A stretch of 64,000 bases of DNA from GCA-2709075 sp038146865 (GTDB lineage: Bacteria; Pseudomonadota; Alphaproteobacteria; MPNO01; UBA2964). Below are positions 25,088 to 33,563 of this stretch, piece after piece. Below the pieces are notes generated by a model. It was given only the letters and a program-made list of their open reading frames with translations. It was not told the DNA's origin and searched no databases. Location: NCBI GenBank assembly GCA_038146865.1, contig JAYQSL010000002.1:620001-684000 (forward strand), written 5' to 3'. Within the stretch, counting starts at the first letter, position 1; the number at the start of each line of letters is the position of its first letter. Both the position numbers and the translations under genes were made by a program.

Positions 25088-25999
25088 TTAGACGTTACCG
25101 ATCATCGCATAAAGGAGCGCCATCCTTACATGCAAGCCATATTTCATCTGCCGAAAATAAGCCGCCCTCGGATCACTATCTAGCTCCGTGGGGATCTCCC
25201 CAACTCGAGGCAACGGATGCATCAATACCATATCAGTTTTCGCTTTTGTCATATGATCGGCTGTAACCGCGTAAGAAAAATCAAAATCTTCAGATCCCTG
25301 CATACGCTCTTTCTGAACTCTGGTCACATACAGGACGTCTGAACTCTCGATAGCCTCGTTAAGATCCTCATATATTTTATCTGCAGGCCAAATATATTCA
25401 TTTGGCATTGCTAGCTGGCTCGGCGCAACAAACTGCAACCTGCAATCATACATTCTTAACAGCTTGGTTAAGCTATGAACTGTCCGACCAAACTTTAAAT
25501 CGCCCATCAACGATATTGTGAGGTCGTCGACACCACCATGCTCTTTTTTAATTGTATAAAGGTCAAGAAGAGCTTGGGTGGGGTGCTCACCACTTCCATT
25601 ACCCGCATTTATTATTGGAATTTTGGAAACCGCCATTGCCCGTTCAGTCGCATCATTTTCGAAATGTCTCAAAACGACAAGGTCGCAGTAGTTTTCTAAT
25701 GTTCTTATTGTATCCTCGAGAGATTCTCCTTTGGTCACTGAGGAATAGTTGACTTCATTGATTGGTATTACGCTGCCACCCAATCGCGTCATAGCGGAGA
25801 AAAAACTCGATGATGTTCTGGTTGAGGGCTCATAAAACACATTAGCGATGATCTTTCCGCCTAGGGGCGTTGTTCTCCCGGTAGAAAGACGATCCGCCAA
25901 GTCAAATATTTCATCAATATCCGCGCGTGAAAATTGGTCTACGGATATCACTGCTCTCCTCCAGGGAGTTCCAACTGCTGTCTTGATAAAGCTATCCAA
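25088..25999 (-). CDS. pyrB: Aspartate carbamoyltransferase catalytic subunit
   Basis: Catalyses carbamoyl phosphate plus aspartate to carbamoyl-aspartate, the committed step of pyrimidine synthesis. The 303-residue chain is normal in length. The carbamoyl-phosphate site FYEPSTRTSSSFFSAMTRLGG (about 55-75) keeps S-T-R-T, though the next Arg of the usual STRTR is Ser. NYSSVTKGESLEDTIRTL supplies the Ser and Lys reached from the neighbouring subunit. HPTQALLDLYTI and MHPLPRVGEIPTELD are intact. The start is a TTG at 25999 with AGGGGTGGG upstream. The usual alphaproteobacterial partner pyrC does not follow. The upstream region (26000-26182) carries AGGGTCTAA twice, at about 26007 and 26083, of unknown meaning. 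Confidence 0.93.
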   Translation of the reverse strand: MDSFIKTAVGTPWRRAVISVDQFSRADIDEIFDLADRLSTGRTTPLGGKIIANVFYEPSTRTSSSFFSAMTRLGGSVIPINEVNYSSVTKGESLEDTIRTLENYCDLVVLRHFENDATERAMAVSKIPIINAGNGSGEHPTQALLDLYTIKKEHGGVDDLTISLMGDLKFGRTVHSLTKLLRMYDCRLQFVAPSQLAMPNEYIWPADKIYEDLNEAIESSDVLYVTRVQKERMQGSEDFDFSYAVTADHMTKAKTDMVLMHPLPRVGEIPTELDSDPRAAYFRQMKYGLHVRMALLYAMIGNV

Positions 26000-26225
26000 T
26001 TTCCCACCCCTAAGGGTCTAAATACTATCAACCTTTTTGTACATCGAATCGGCAGTTTTAAGAATTTTTTTAGGTCGGTTTAGGGTCTAAGTTTACCAAC
26101 TCCTAGTTGCTTGAAGAGGAAATATCAGTTGTCATGCCATTACGACGACTTGGAAAAAATATCAAAACTCGGAAACTCTCGAATGAGAAATCTAAAAAAA
26201 CTATACCTAACCGATCACCGCTTTT

Positions 26226-27686
26226 TTGATATTGATTGCAGGCCCCGCACAGGGGTTCGAAGGGAAAAGTATTTCCATAGGATCAAAAGCCTTCACGGAA
26301 TCAGTGATTCTCGGCGAAATTGCCAGCTTTTTGCTCAAAGCCGATGGAGTTCCTAACGTTCACCGCCGACAAATGGGGGGCACCCGAATTCTCTGGAACG
26401 CGCTCCAGAGGGGAGATATCGATGTTTACCCGGAATATACCGGAACCATCCAAAAAGAAATATATGCTGGCAAAAAATCATTAACTGATCCTTTGTCCTT
26501 GAAACAGGCACTCGCTCGAGATGGGATCGGTATGAGTTCCCCCCTTGGTTTTGCCAATAATTATGCTCTTGGTATGACCGCGGCTCGAGCTAAAGAATTG
26601 AATGTGAGCAGAATTTCTCAACTAAGCAAAATTCAAAATTTACAGCTAGGGTTTAGTAATGAATTTTTAGACCGCTCTGACGGTTGGTCCTCTCTAAAAC
26701 GTGTTTACAACTTCAAAACCAGAGATGCCCAAGGTCTTGACCATGATCTCGCCTATAGAGCACTTAGCCAGGGCCTTTTAGATGTCACTGATTTATACAC
26801 AACCGATGCCGAAATTTCATACTACAAACTGCGAACCCTGGAGGATGATCTCAATCATTTCCCAAGTTACGAAGCAGTCTATCTATATAGACTTCAACGC
26901 GCCTCCCAATTTCCCCTACTCAAATCACTAGGCCGCATTGCAGGAAAAATCAGCGCCATCGAAATGGCCGGTCTTAATAAAATGGTAAAGATCGAAAAAA
27001 AATCGGAGAGCGATGTAGCTTCTCATTTTTTAAAAGAAAAAATTTTTCTTCAAACTGAGACGAATAGTCAGAACCTCTATCAAAGAATCATAAGATCAAC
27101 TGGGGAACATTTGTGGCTGGTAATGTTATCAATGTTAGCAGCGATTATCCTAGCCGTACCTCTAGGTGTTTACTCCTTTTGGCATGAAACACCAGGCCAG
27201 CTAGTTTTGGGGATTTCTGGCATCGTTCAAACTATTCCTGGTTTAGCGATGCTGGTTTTCATGATTCCAATCTTTGGGATTGGTGCTTTTCCTACCATTG
27301 CCGCTTTGTTCCTATATAGTTTGCTACCGATTGTTAGAAATACTTACACCGGTCTAAAGGGCATAGACAAAAGTCTAACCGAGGCTGCAAAAATGTTCGG
27401 TCTATCCAGATTGTCTTGTCTTATCCATATCCAGCTACCTCTAGCTTTACCGATTATCATAACCGGCATCAAAACCTCCGCCGTTATAAATATCGGTACC
27501 GCGACACTTGGTGCTATTATCGGCGCGGGAGGTTACGGACAACCAATATTGACCGGTATAAGGTTAGACAACGTCTCCCTCATTTTGGAAGGCGCCATTC
27601 CTGCCGCGGCCATGGCGATTGCGACCCAATATTTGTTTGAATTATTGGAAAAAAGGAGATCTAAACTGGGCAAAATAAAAAAATGA
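26226..27686 (+). CDS. Glycine betaine/choline-type ABC transporter, fused substrate-binding and permease; 5' end frameshifted
   Basis: An osmoprotectant (OpuC/ProW-ProX class) importer whose binding domain and permease are one polypeptide. Residues about 14-275 are the binding domain (ISIGSKAFTESVILGEI, GDIDVYPEYTGTIQKEI, DLYTTDAEISYY). Residues about 290-480 are a transmembrane domain with the EAAKMFGLSRLSCLIHIQLPLALPIIITGIK loop that contacts the ATPase. The readable frame begins only at a TTG (26226). A better start is ATG 26183: MRNLKKLYLTDHRF joined to LILIAGPAQG gives a complete signal peptide if one T is removed from the T6 at 26222-26227. No ATPase gene is adjacent, which is unusual for this family. 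Confidence 0.8.
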   Translation: MILIAGPAQGFEGKSISIGSKAFTESVILGEIASFLLKADGVPNVHRRQMGGTRILWNALQRGDIDVYPEYTGTIQKEIYAGKKSLTDPLSLKQALARDGIGMSSPLGFANNYALGMTAARAKELNVSRISQLSKIQNLQLGFSNEFLDRSDGWSSLKRVYNFKTRDAQGLDHDLAYRALSQGLLDVTDLYTTDAEISYYKLRTLEDDLNHFPSYEAVYLYRLQRASQFPLLKSLGRIAGKISAIEMAGLNKMVKIEKKSESDVASHFLKEKIFLQTETNSQNLYQRIIRSTGEHLWLVMLSMLAAIILAVPLGVYSFWHETPGQLVLGISGIVQTIPGLAMLVFMIPIFGIGAFPTIAALFLYSLLPIVRNTYTGLKGIDKSLTEAAKMFGLSRLSCLIHIQLPLALPIIITGIKTSAVINIGTATLGAIIGAGGYGQPILTGIRLDNVSLILEGAIPAAAMAIATQYLFELLEKRRSKLGKIKK

Positions 27687-27823
27687 TACCAAAAACTTTG
27701 TTACTCGGGGCCCGACGGTTTTTATTCCTCAAGAGATAGAGAGCTTCCAATTAAGGGGACAAGCGTATTTCGATCAGAGCGGTAAACCCCCGCTGGTGCT
27801 AGTTTTCACTATGATTTTTCTAC

Positions 27824-28048
27824 CTAATTGTCCCGACACCGTAAAATCAATCTGGTACAATTATCAATCTCAACTTTGGAAACTAATTTGTGCCCTGTTT
27901 CAGAGCAAAAAACTTCTAAGTCTCTAGGGGCTGCCTCGTCTGTAACCAAAATTACAAGCTCTTCGCCTGCTTTCAAACTGTTTAACATCTTACGTGCCCG
28001 AAGAACTGGCAGTGGACATTTTAAATCTCTTGCGTCCAACTCGACCAT
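27824..28048 (-). CDS. TusA family sulfur carrier protein
   Basis: A 74-residue protein with the TusA fold. It has DARDLKCPLPVLRARKML, in which Cys11 of the CPxP motif carries the persulfide. AGEELVILVTDEAAPRDLEVFC follows. TusA relays sulfur for tRNA 2-thiouridine and molybdenum-cofactor or sulfur metabolism; which role applies here is not known. The gene is convergent with the ABC transporter and lies 24 bp from tRNA-Gln on the same strand. Confidence 0.88.
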   Translation of the reverse strand: MVELDARDLKCPLPVLRARKMLNSLKAGEELVILVTDEAAPRDLEVFCSETGHKLVSKVEIDNCTRLILRCRDN

Positions 28049-28072
28049 GAACTGCCTAGAACCCCTAAAAGA

Positions 28073-28146
28073 TGGCTGGGGCGCCTGGATTCGAACCAGG
28101 GATCACGGGATCAAAACCCGTTGCCTTACCGCTTGGCTACGCCCCA
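28073..28146 (-). tRNA. tRNA-Gln (anticodon TTG), CCA encoded
   Basis: Read on the minus strand, a full cloverleaf is present. The acceptor is TGGGGCG/CGCCCCA, the D arm GCC-AAGCGGTAA-GGC, the anticodon stem ACGGG/CCCGT around TTTTGAT (anticodon TTG), and the T arm CCTGG-TTCGAAT-CCAGG. The discriminator is G and CCA is encoded. The sequence closely follows tRNA-Gln of E. coli. Confidence 0.95.
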
Positions 28147-28295
28147 TTTTATCATTTTAAATCAATCACTTATTTAATTCTACAGCGACTGAAAGTCCCC
28201 TCTGTTAGCACCATTAAGAGGACCAAGTCAACGATCTACCACAATAATATCTACACCATTGAATTAAATTCAAATTTATTTAATCTCCCGGCCTA

Positions 28296-29162
28296 TTAAT
28301 AGTTATTAGCAGTGGCCTCCAACCACCAATTGGTATTCCATTTTCTTAGCCGCCCAACTACTCGTTCAGCCTCCTCACAGGTTTGGAAAAGCCCAAAGCA
28401 GGTCGGACCACTGCCAGACAAACCTGCAACAATACAATCGTCTTCACTACGCAAAGCGGCTAGTACCTCTGATATCTCTGGACAAAGTTGCGTCGCAGGC
28501 AACTCTAAATCATTTTTCAGCATTTTAAACGAACTGAAATTTTGCATCTCAGATAATTCACTCAAAGTATCCGTCGACATAACCTCAGAAAAGTCAGAGT
28601 TGAAGCGAGAAAAAACCCTGGCGGTTGAAATAGGGATTCGAGGATTAACGAGAACCACGCCAAATTTATGTGGAAAATCGAATGGTTGAATCTTTTCTCC
28701 AATACCCTGAACCCTTGCCGTTTCGCCAAAAAGGCAAACAGGAACATCTGCGCCTATCGTCAGCCCAATTTCCGCAAGAGAGGCGAAGCTGAGACCGGTT
28801 TGATATAGCTCATTAAGCGCCAAAAGTGTCATCGCAGCATTAGCAGATCCACCTCCCAGTCCTGCAGACACGGGAATATTTTTTTCGAGTGTAATAGCCA
28901 CGCCCGTATTTAATTGACACTTGTTTTTAAAAGCCTCAGCTGCTTGGATTATGAGGTTATTTCTTCCATTTCCGAGAGGATCACCAAATGGACCTGAAAT
29001 ATCAAGGGATACCTCTTTATCGATCCTATATGAAAGCCGGTCACAAAAACTTACGAAGAAAATAATGCTGTCCAATGTATGGTAACCATCTGACTTTCGA
29101 CCAGTGACTAAAAGCGATAAATTTATCTTAGCCCGGGCTTCTTTATCCACGACAATGGCCAT
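28296..29162 (-). CDS. ispE: 4-diphosphocytidyl-2-C-methyl-D-erythritol kinase
   Basis: GHMP-family kinase that phosphorylates CDP-methylerythritol in the MEP pathway of isoprenoid synthesis. The start motif is ARAKINLSLLVTGRKSDGYHTLDSI (about 10-34). The ATP loop is PVSAGLGGGSANAAMTLLALN (about 95-115). A late GLSGSGPTCFGLF completes the third GHMP motif. The length of 288 residues is normal. The ATG at 29162 is preferred, with AGGGA 8 nt upstream; a TTG at 29168 is in frame. It lies 21 bp after the TPR gene, a common alphaproteobacterial arrangement. Confidence 0.93.
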   Translation of the reverse strand: MAIVVDKEARAKINLSLLVTGRKSDGYHTLDSIIFFVSFCDRLSYRIDKEVSLDISGPFGDPLGNGRNNLIIQAAEAFKNKCQLNTGVAITLEKNIPVSAGLGGGSANAAMTLLALNELYQTGLSFASLAEIGLTIGADVPVCLFGETARVQGIGEKIQPFDFPHKFGVVLVNPRIPISTARVFSRFNSDFSEVMSTDTLSELSEMQNFSSFKMLKNDLELPATQLCPEISEVLAALRSEDDCIVAGLSGSGPTCFGLFQTCEEAERVVGRLRKWNTNWWLEATANNY

Positions 29163-29183
29163 AAACAAATTCCCTATGTTCCG

Positions 29184-30929
29184 CTATTGTTTAACTTGGG
29201 CTTCGGGAAGTCCCTGGAGCAATTTTTTTCTGATATTTGAGACCTGTTCTGGCTCAGGTCCAAACGAAAGAGCTCGCTGCCACTGGAACTCCGCCTCGCG
29301 CATGCGTCCCACACGCCAATAAGCATCTCCCAAATGGTCATTAATGGTAGGGTCCTGTGGATACAAAGAGATAGCTCGTTCCAAATAGACCGTTGCAGAC
29401 TCGAAATCTCCAAGACGGTAAAGGACCCATCCCAGACTATCTACAATATAACCGTCATTGGGCCTTAATCTCACTGCTTTCTCAATCATCCCCTTTGCAC
29501 GGTCTAAATATAGTCCCCGATCCACCCAACTGTACCCCAAGTAGTTGAGAAGATATGGCTGATTTGGACTAAGCTCTAGCGCATCCAAAAAATCCTTCTC
29601 CGCCAAGGACCATTTTTTAGACCTTTCATAAGCAATGCCACGTGAGTAAAGAAGTGACCAAGACGGTTTTTCGACCAAAACAGTGCGTTTTATCGCCTCG
29701 GTGTAAACGTCGGCCGCTTTTGCAAATTCTTTTGTTCCTCGAAAAATGTCTCCTAACCTTGTCAACGCACCCATATCTTCGGACCTTTGATTTGCCATGC
29801 GGCGAAGAGTTTTTTCCGCATCTCCTTTTCTACCTAGGGAGTTAAGGAGTTCTGCTTGCCTCAGTTTAGACTCCCATGCTGATGTAGAGACTTCATCTAC
29901 AGACTGAAATACATTTAGTGCTTCTTCTGGCCGGTCAATAATTTCCAATAGATTCCCTAGAAGCATTTTGGCCATCGGAAATTTAGGTTTAATCCAAATT
30001 GCCAATCTGCAAAAAACCAGCGCCAAATCGAATGAACGGCTCTGCGTAAGGGTCCCAGCCAGGTTAAACATGACCTCAGCAATACCATCACTGCTCGTCG
30101 TAATCATTCCGCTTCTCTTCAAACTAGAATTAAATTTAATGATCTCCTCTTTGACTTGATTTTCTAAACCCTGCTCTGTCTGATACTTAGTGTACAAGTT
30201 ATAAGCCTCTGCACGACGCCCCGATCGTTCTAAAAACCTGCCATAAGCTTGGAGGGTTCGGATGGATTTAGCTTCATCCAAAGCTCGTATATAAGCCTGA
30301 TCGGCAACAACCTCATTATCTCTAAAATCCTCTATTAGAGCGATATGGTGAAGTCTCATGGGCTTAAAGCCTTGAATTTTTGTGAGCGGGTCAAGAGCAG
30401 AGATCGCTCTTTTGTAGTCGCCCGTGGCTACCATGGTCCACGCTTTGAGAAGCGGAATAGTAAAATTAGTAATCGCCGATACTGTCGTTCCATTTAGAAC
30501 CTTTGTTGCCTCACTCAAATCATTAGAACGAATAGCGTCAGCAAATAATATCAGACTAGTGATGGACGAAACTTTACCGCCCTTAGTCATTGACCTTGCG
30601 ATGACCACCGCTTGATTAATTTCCCCTGCAGCTGCCAGGGAAAATAATAAACGCTGTTGAATTTTCAGTGTTTTTGGTTTTTTTTCATCGATTTTGGAAA
30701 ACAGCCGCGCTGCAAGGCCATAATTTTTTGCTCGCTCCGCATGACGACCCGCTAGGTATTTTCCCAGGACCGAACTGGTTCTCTCTGAAATGCTATAATT
30801 AGCTTGGGCTTCTTGGGCCCTAGAAGCACTCAGTGTTAAAGACCATTCGCTCAAAAAACGGTCAGAACAAAAGTCTCCCAAAAACGTCACAGCAAAACAT
30901 ATCAGAAAGCCAATTCGGTGTTTTGCCAT
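29184..30929 (-). CDS. TPR repeat protein, exported
   Basis: A 581-residue protein with a signal peptide (MAKHRIGFLICFAVTFLGDF) and at least ten tetratricopeptide repeats. Clear examples are SLLYSRGIAYERSKKWSLAEKDFLDALEL, PYLLNYLGYSWVDRGLYLDRAKGMIEKAV, GYIVDSLGWVLYRLGDFESATVYLERAI and INDHLGDAYWRVGRMREAEFQWQRAL. These form the C-terminal superhelix typical of alphaproteobacterial TPR proteins encoded next to ispE. TPRs bind other proteins; envelope assembly is a reasonable guess but no partner is visible. It is probably co-transcribed with ispE. Confidence 0.82.
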   Translation of the reverse strand: MAKHRIGFLICFAVTFLGDFCSDRFLSEWSLTLSASRAQEAQANYSISERTSSVLGKYLAGRHAERAKNYGLAARLFSKIDEKKPKTLKIQQRLLFSLAAAGEINQAVVIARSMTKGGKVSSITSLILFADAIRSNDLSEATKVLNGTTVSAITNFTIPLLKAWTMVATGDYKRAISALDPLTKIQGFKPMRLHHIALIEDFRDNEVVADQAYIRALDEAKSIRTLQAYGRFLERSGRRAEAYNLYTKYQTEQGLENQVKEEIIKFNSSLKRSGMITTSSDGIAEVMFNLAGTLTQSRSFDLALVFCRLAIWIKPKFPMAKMLLGNLLEIIDRPEEALNVFQSVDEVSTSAWESKLRQAELLNSLGRKGDAEKTLRRMANQRSEDMGALTRLGDIFRGTKEFAKAADVYTEAIKRTVLVEKPSWSLLYSRGIAYERSKKWSLAEKDFLDALELSPNQPYLLNYLGYSWVDRGLYLDRAKGMIEKAVRLRPNDGYIVDSLGWVLYRLGDFESATVYLERAISLYPQDPTINDHLGDAYWRVGRMREAEFQWQRALSFGPEPEQVSNIRKKLLQGLPEAQVKQ

Positions 30930-31047
30930 CGAGCTAGGTTCCTCTCCGTTTCAAAAATTTATTTCCTGTCTCTATATATCCAAGATTGTCGGACAAAATC
31001 GAAAAATCAAGCGAGATTAGAACCACGCTCGGAGAAAATCAGCAGAT

Positions 31048-32682
31048 TTACATATTAGGATAATTCGGTCCCCCTCCTCCCTCTGGGGTTTTCCACCGGA
31101 TGTTTTGTGTTGGGTCTTTGATATCGCAAGTCTTACAATGCACACAATTCTGCGCATTAATTTGTAAATGCGCATCTTCACCCTCACCCACAATTTCATA
31201 AACCCCAGCAGGACAATATCGCTGCTCCGGAGAGTCATATAAATTCAAATTGACCTTGATTGGAATTTCTTGGTCTTCAAGTTTTAGGTGACACGGCTGA
31301 TCCTCTTCATGGTTTGCGTTTGAAATAAATACGGAAGACAATTTGTCAAAAGTGATTATTCCGTCTGGGCTTGGATACTCAATTTTCTTCGCGTTTTTCT
31401 TTGGGAGAAGAGTGTTATGATCGCTGTGATTACTGAAGGTCCAAGGAGCTTTTCCCCGAAAAACATAAGTATCCAACGCAGAATACAACAACCCAACCCA
31501 TAAGCCCCAACGAAATGCTGGTCTTATATTACGGACACGGTACAGCTCATCCCACACCCAACTTTTTGATAGTTTTGCGGGATAATCGGCAAGCAAACGA
31601 GGGCTGGTCTCATCTTTTGAGGTAAGGGCGTCAAATAATGTCTCTGCGGCGACCATGCCAGTCTTCATCGCATTATGTGATCCTTTAATTTTAGGCACGT
31701 TAACAAATCCGGCAGCACAACCAATGATAGCTGCGCCTGGACAAATCAGGTCAGGGATAGATTGGAAGCCGCCTTCATTTAATGCTCGAGCCCCATAAGA
31801 GATTCTTCGTCCACCCTCAAAAACAGGCCGAATTTTTGGATGAGTTTTAAATCGCTGAAATTCATCGAATGGGCTGAGGTATGGATTCGAATAGTCAAGT
31901 CCCACGACATAACCGACGGCAACCTGATTATCCTCTAAGTGATAGAGAAATGACCCCCCGTAAGTTTTATAATCGAGAGGCCAGCCAATTGTATGAGTTA
32001 CACTTCCAGGCTTGTGATTTTCAGGGAGAACCTCCCACAACTCTTTTATCCCAATAGCATAGGTCTGCGGATCATGCCCCTGCCTCATATTAAATTTTTC
32101 GATGAGTTCGCCCGTTAAAGAACCACGGCACCCCTCTGCAAACAACGTGTAACGTGCGCGGAGCTCATAACCCGCAGCAAACCCTTCTTTTGCCTCTCCC
32201 TCTCTATTGAGTCCCATATCCCCGGTGGCCACACCCGATACATTCATATCCTCATCATATAGGATTTCAGCGCCCGAGAATCCTTCAAAGATTTGAACAT
32301 CGAGTGCTTCCGCTTGCTCTTTAAGCCAACGGCAGACATTTCCCAAACTGACGATGTAGTTCCCCTCATTGCGCATTGCAGGCGGGGTTGGAAGCTCAAA
32401 CGATCTTTTCTCCGAGAGAAAAAGAAAATTATCTTCGACAACTTCAGTCTTAAGGGGCGCTCCACGCACTTTCCAGTCAGGAAATAATTCAGCAAGAGCA
32501 CGGGGTTCCAATACGGCTCCCGAGAGGATATGAGCACCTACTTCAGACCCTTTCTCTAAAACACAAACACTAATTTCTGCAGCGGCTGCCTCTGCCAACT
32601 GACGGAGCTTAATCGCAGCAGACAAGCCCGAAGGCCCACCACCTACGATCAAAACATCCACATCTATCGACTCTCGTTCCAT
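31048..32682 (-). CDS. Electron transfer flavoprotein-ubiquinone oxidoreductase
   Basis: Membrane-associated enzyme passing electrons from ETF (fatty-acid and amino-acid oxidation) to ubiquinone. FAD motif VDVLIVGGGPSGLSAAIKL near residues 8-26; ubiquinone and FAD regions such as LSGAVLEPRALAELFPDW; C-terminal 4Fe-4S ligands in CPAGVYEIV and NCVHCKTCDIKDPTQNI; and the end PEGGGGPNYPNM, shared by nearly all ETF-QO proteins. The ATG at 32682 has GGAGGAAAA immediately upstream, which settles the start over one 21 nt earlier. Length 544 residues, full. Divergent from the uracil-DNA glycosylase gene. ETF subunits are not in the window. Confidence 0.95.
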   Translation of the reverse strand: MERESIDVDVLIVGGGPSGLSAAIKLRQLAEAAAAEISVCVLEKGSEVGAHILSGAVLEPRALAELFPDWKVRGAPLKTEVVEDNFLFLSEKRSFELPTPPAMRNEGNYIVSLGNVCRWLKEQAEALDVQIFEGFSGAEILYDEDMNVSGVATGDMGLNREGEAKEGFAAGYELRARYTLFAEGCRGSLTGELIEKFNMRQGHDPQTYAIGIKELWEVLPENHKPGSVTHTIGWPLDYKTYGGSFLYHLEDNQVAVGYVVGLDYSNPYLSPFDEFQRFKTHPKIRPVFEGGRRISYGARALNEGGFQSIPDLICPGAAIIGCAAGFVNVPKIKGSHNAMKTGMVAAETLFDALTSKDETSPRLLADYPAKLSKSWVWDELYRVRNIRPAFRWGLWVGLLYSALDTYVFRGKAPWTFSNHSDHNTLLPKKNAKKIEYPSPDGIITFDKLSSVFISNANHEEDQPCHLKLEDQEIPIKVNLNLYDSPEQRYCPAGVYEIVGEGEDAHLQINAQNCVHCKTCDIKDPTQNIRWKTPEGGGGPNYPNM

Positions 32683-32741
32683 TTTTCCTCCAGCCTTTAT
32701 CAAAGCCTATAACAAAACTGCACTAGAATTAAGCCTAGGCC

Positions 32742-33563
32742 ATGCTAAATTTGTTCATGGCGAAAGATAACCCGATGGCAGAACTTCTCAAATGGTACCT
32801 TGATTCAGGAGTGGACTGTTTCTTGGACAATACCCCATGCAACAGGCTCATTGATCGACCCGTCCGGCAAAATTCGCCCCCAACAATCCGAGCGGCCAAA
32901 GGCAATACTGAAATAAAGAAGAAGGACTCCAGCCGTGAGCTTATTTCTCGAGAAGCTTCGTTCGAGACAGCGCAAAAGACAGCAAACGCCTCAACTTCTT
33001 TGGATGAGCTGAAAGCGGCGATTTCAAATTTTGAGGGATGCCCGCTAAAATTTACGGCAAAAAATCTTGTTTTTGGGTCTGGCGCTGTAAATCCGGGCCT
33101 GATGATTATCGGGGAAGCCCCGGGAGCCGAGGAGGACCGTCAAGGACTTCCGTTTGTGGGCCGAGCGGGACAATTGCTTGATAAAATGTTGAACTCAATC
33201 GACCTCACTCGTGACCTAGTCTATATAACAAATATTCTGCCATGGCGTCCGCCCGGCAACAGACCTCCTACAGACACCGAGATATCGGCATGCCTACCCT
33301 TCATAAGACGACAGATTTTACTTGTTAAGCCAAAAATCCTTATCATGCTAGGAGGCACCTCAGCAAAAACGTTACTAGGCACCACTGATGGTATAATGCG
33401 ACTGCGGGGCAGGTGGACAGAGTATGCTTCTGAGGAACTCTCCTCTCCAATTATAGCCAGAGCTCTACTTCATCCCGCATTTCTTCTTCGTCAGCCAGAA
33501 CAAAAACGGGAAACTTGGCTCGACTTACTCGAAATAAAAGCGAAGTTGCAATCCCTGAGATGA
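32742..33563 (+). CDS. Uracil-DNA glycosylase, family 4/5-like
   Basis: DNA repair enzyme that removes uracil from DNA, 273 residues. The catalytic domain starts at FEGCPLKFTAKNLVFGSG and includes MIIGEAPGAEEDRQGLPFVGRAGQLLDKML (motif A, GEAPG). ILPWRPPGNRPPTD follows, then GGTSAKTLLGTTDGIMRLRGRW and LLHPAFLLRQPEQKR (motif B). Fe-S forms of family 4 have four Cys ligands; not all are obvious here. The N-terminal ~95 residues are a family-specific extension (LLKWYLDSGVDCFLDNTP). Several ATG codons near the start (32742, 32757, 32775) are possible. The stop overlaps the next gene's ATG by four bases. Confidence 0.88.
   Translation: MLNLFMAKDNPMAELLKWYLDSGVDCFLDNTPCNRLIDRPVRQNSPPTIRAAKGNTEIKKKDSSRELISREASFETAQKTANASTSLDELKAAISNFEGCPLKFTAKNLVFGSGAVNPGLMIIGEAPGAEEDRQGLPFVGRAGQLLDKMLNSIDLTRDLVYITNILPWRPPGNRPPTDTEISACLPFIRRQILLVKPKILIMLGGTSAKTLLGTTDGIMRLRGRWTEYASEELSSPIIARALLHPAFLLRQPEQKRETWLDLLEIKAKLQSLR

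Noticed and set aside
27700..27800. Remnant of an ABC ATPase after the osmoprotectant permease
   Set aside because: No Walker A, Q-loop or signature sequence in any frame.
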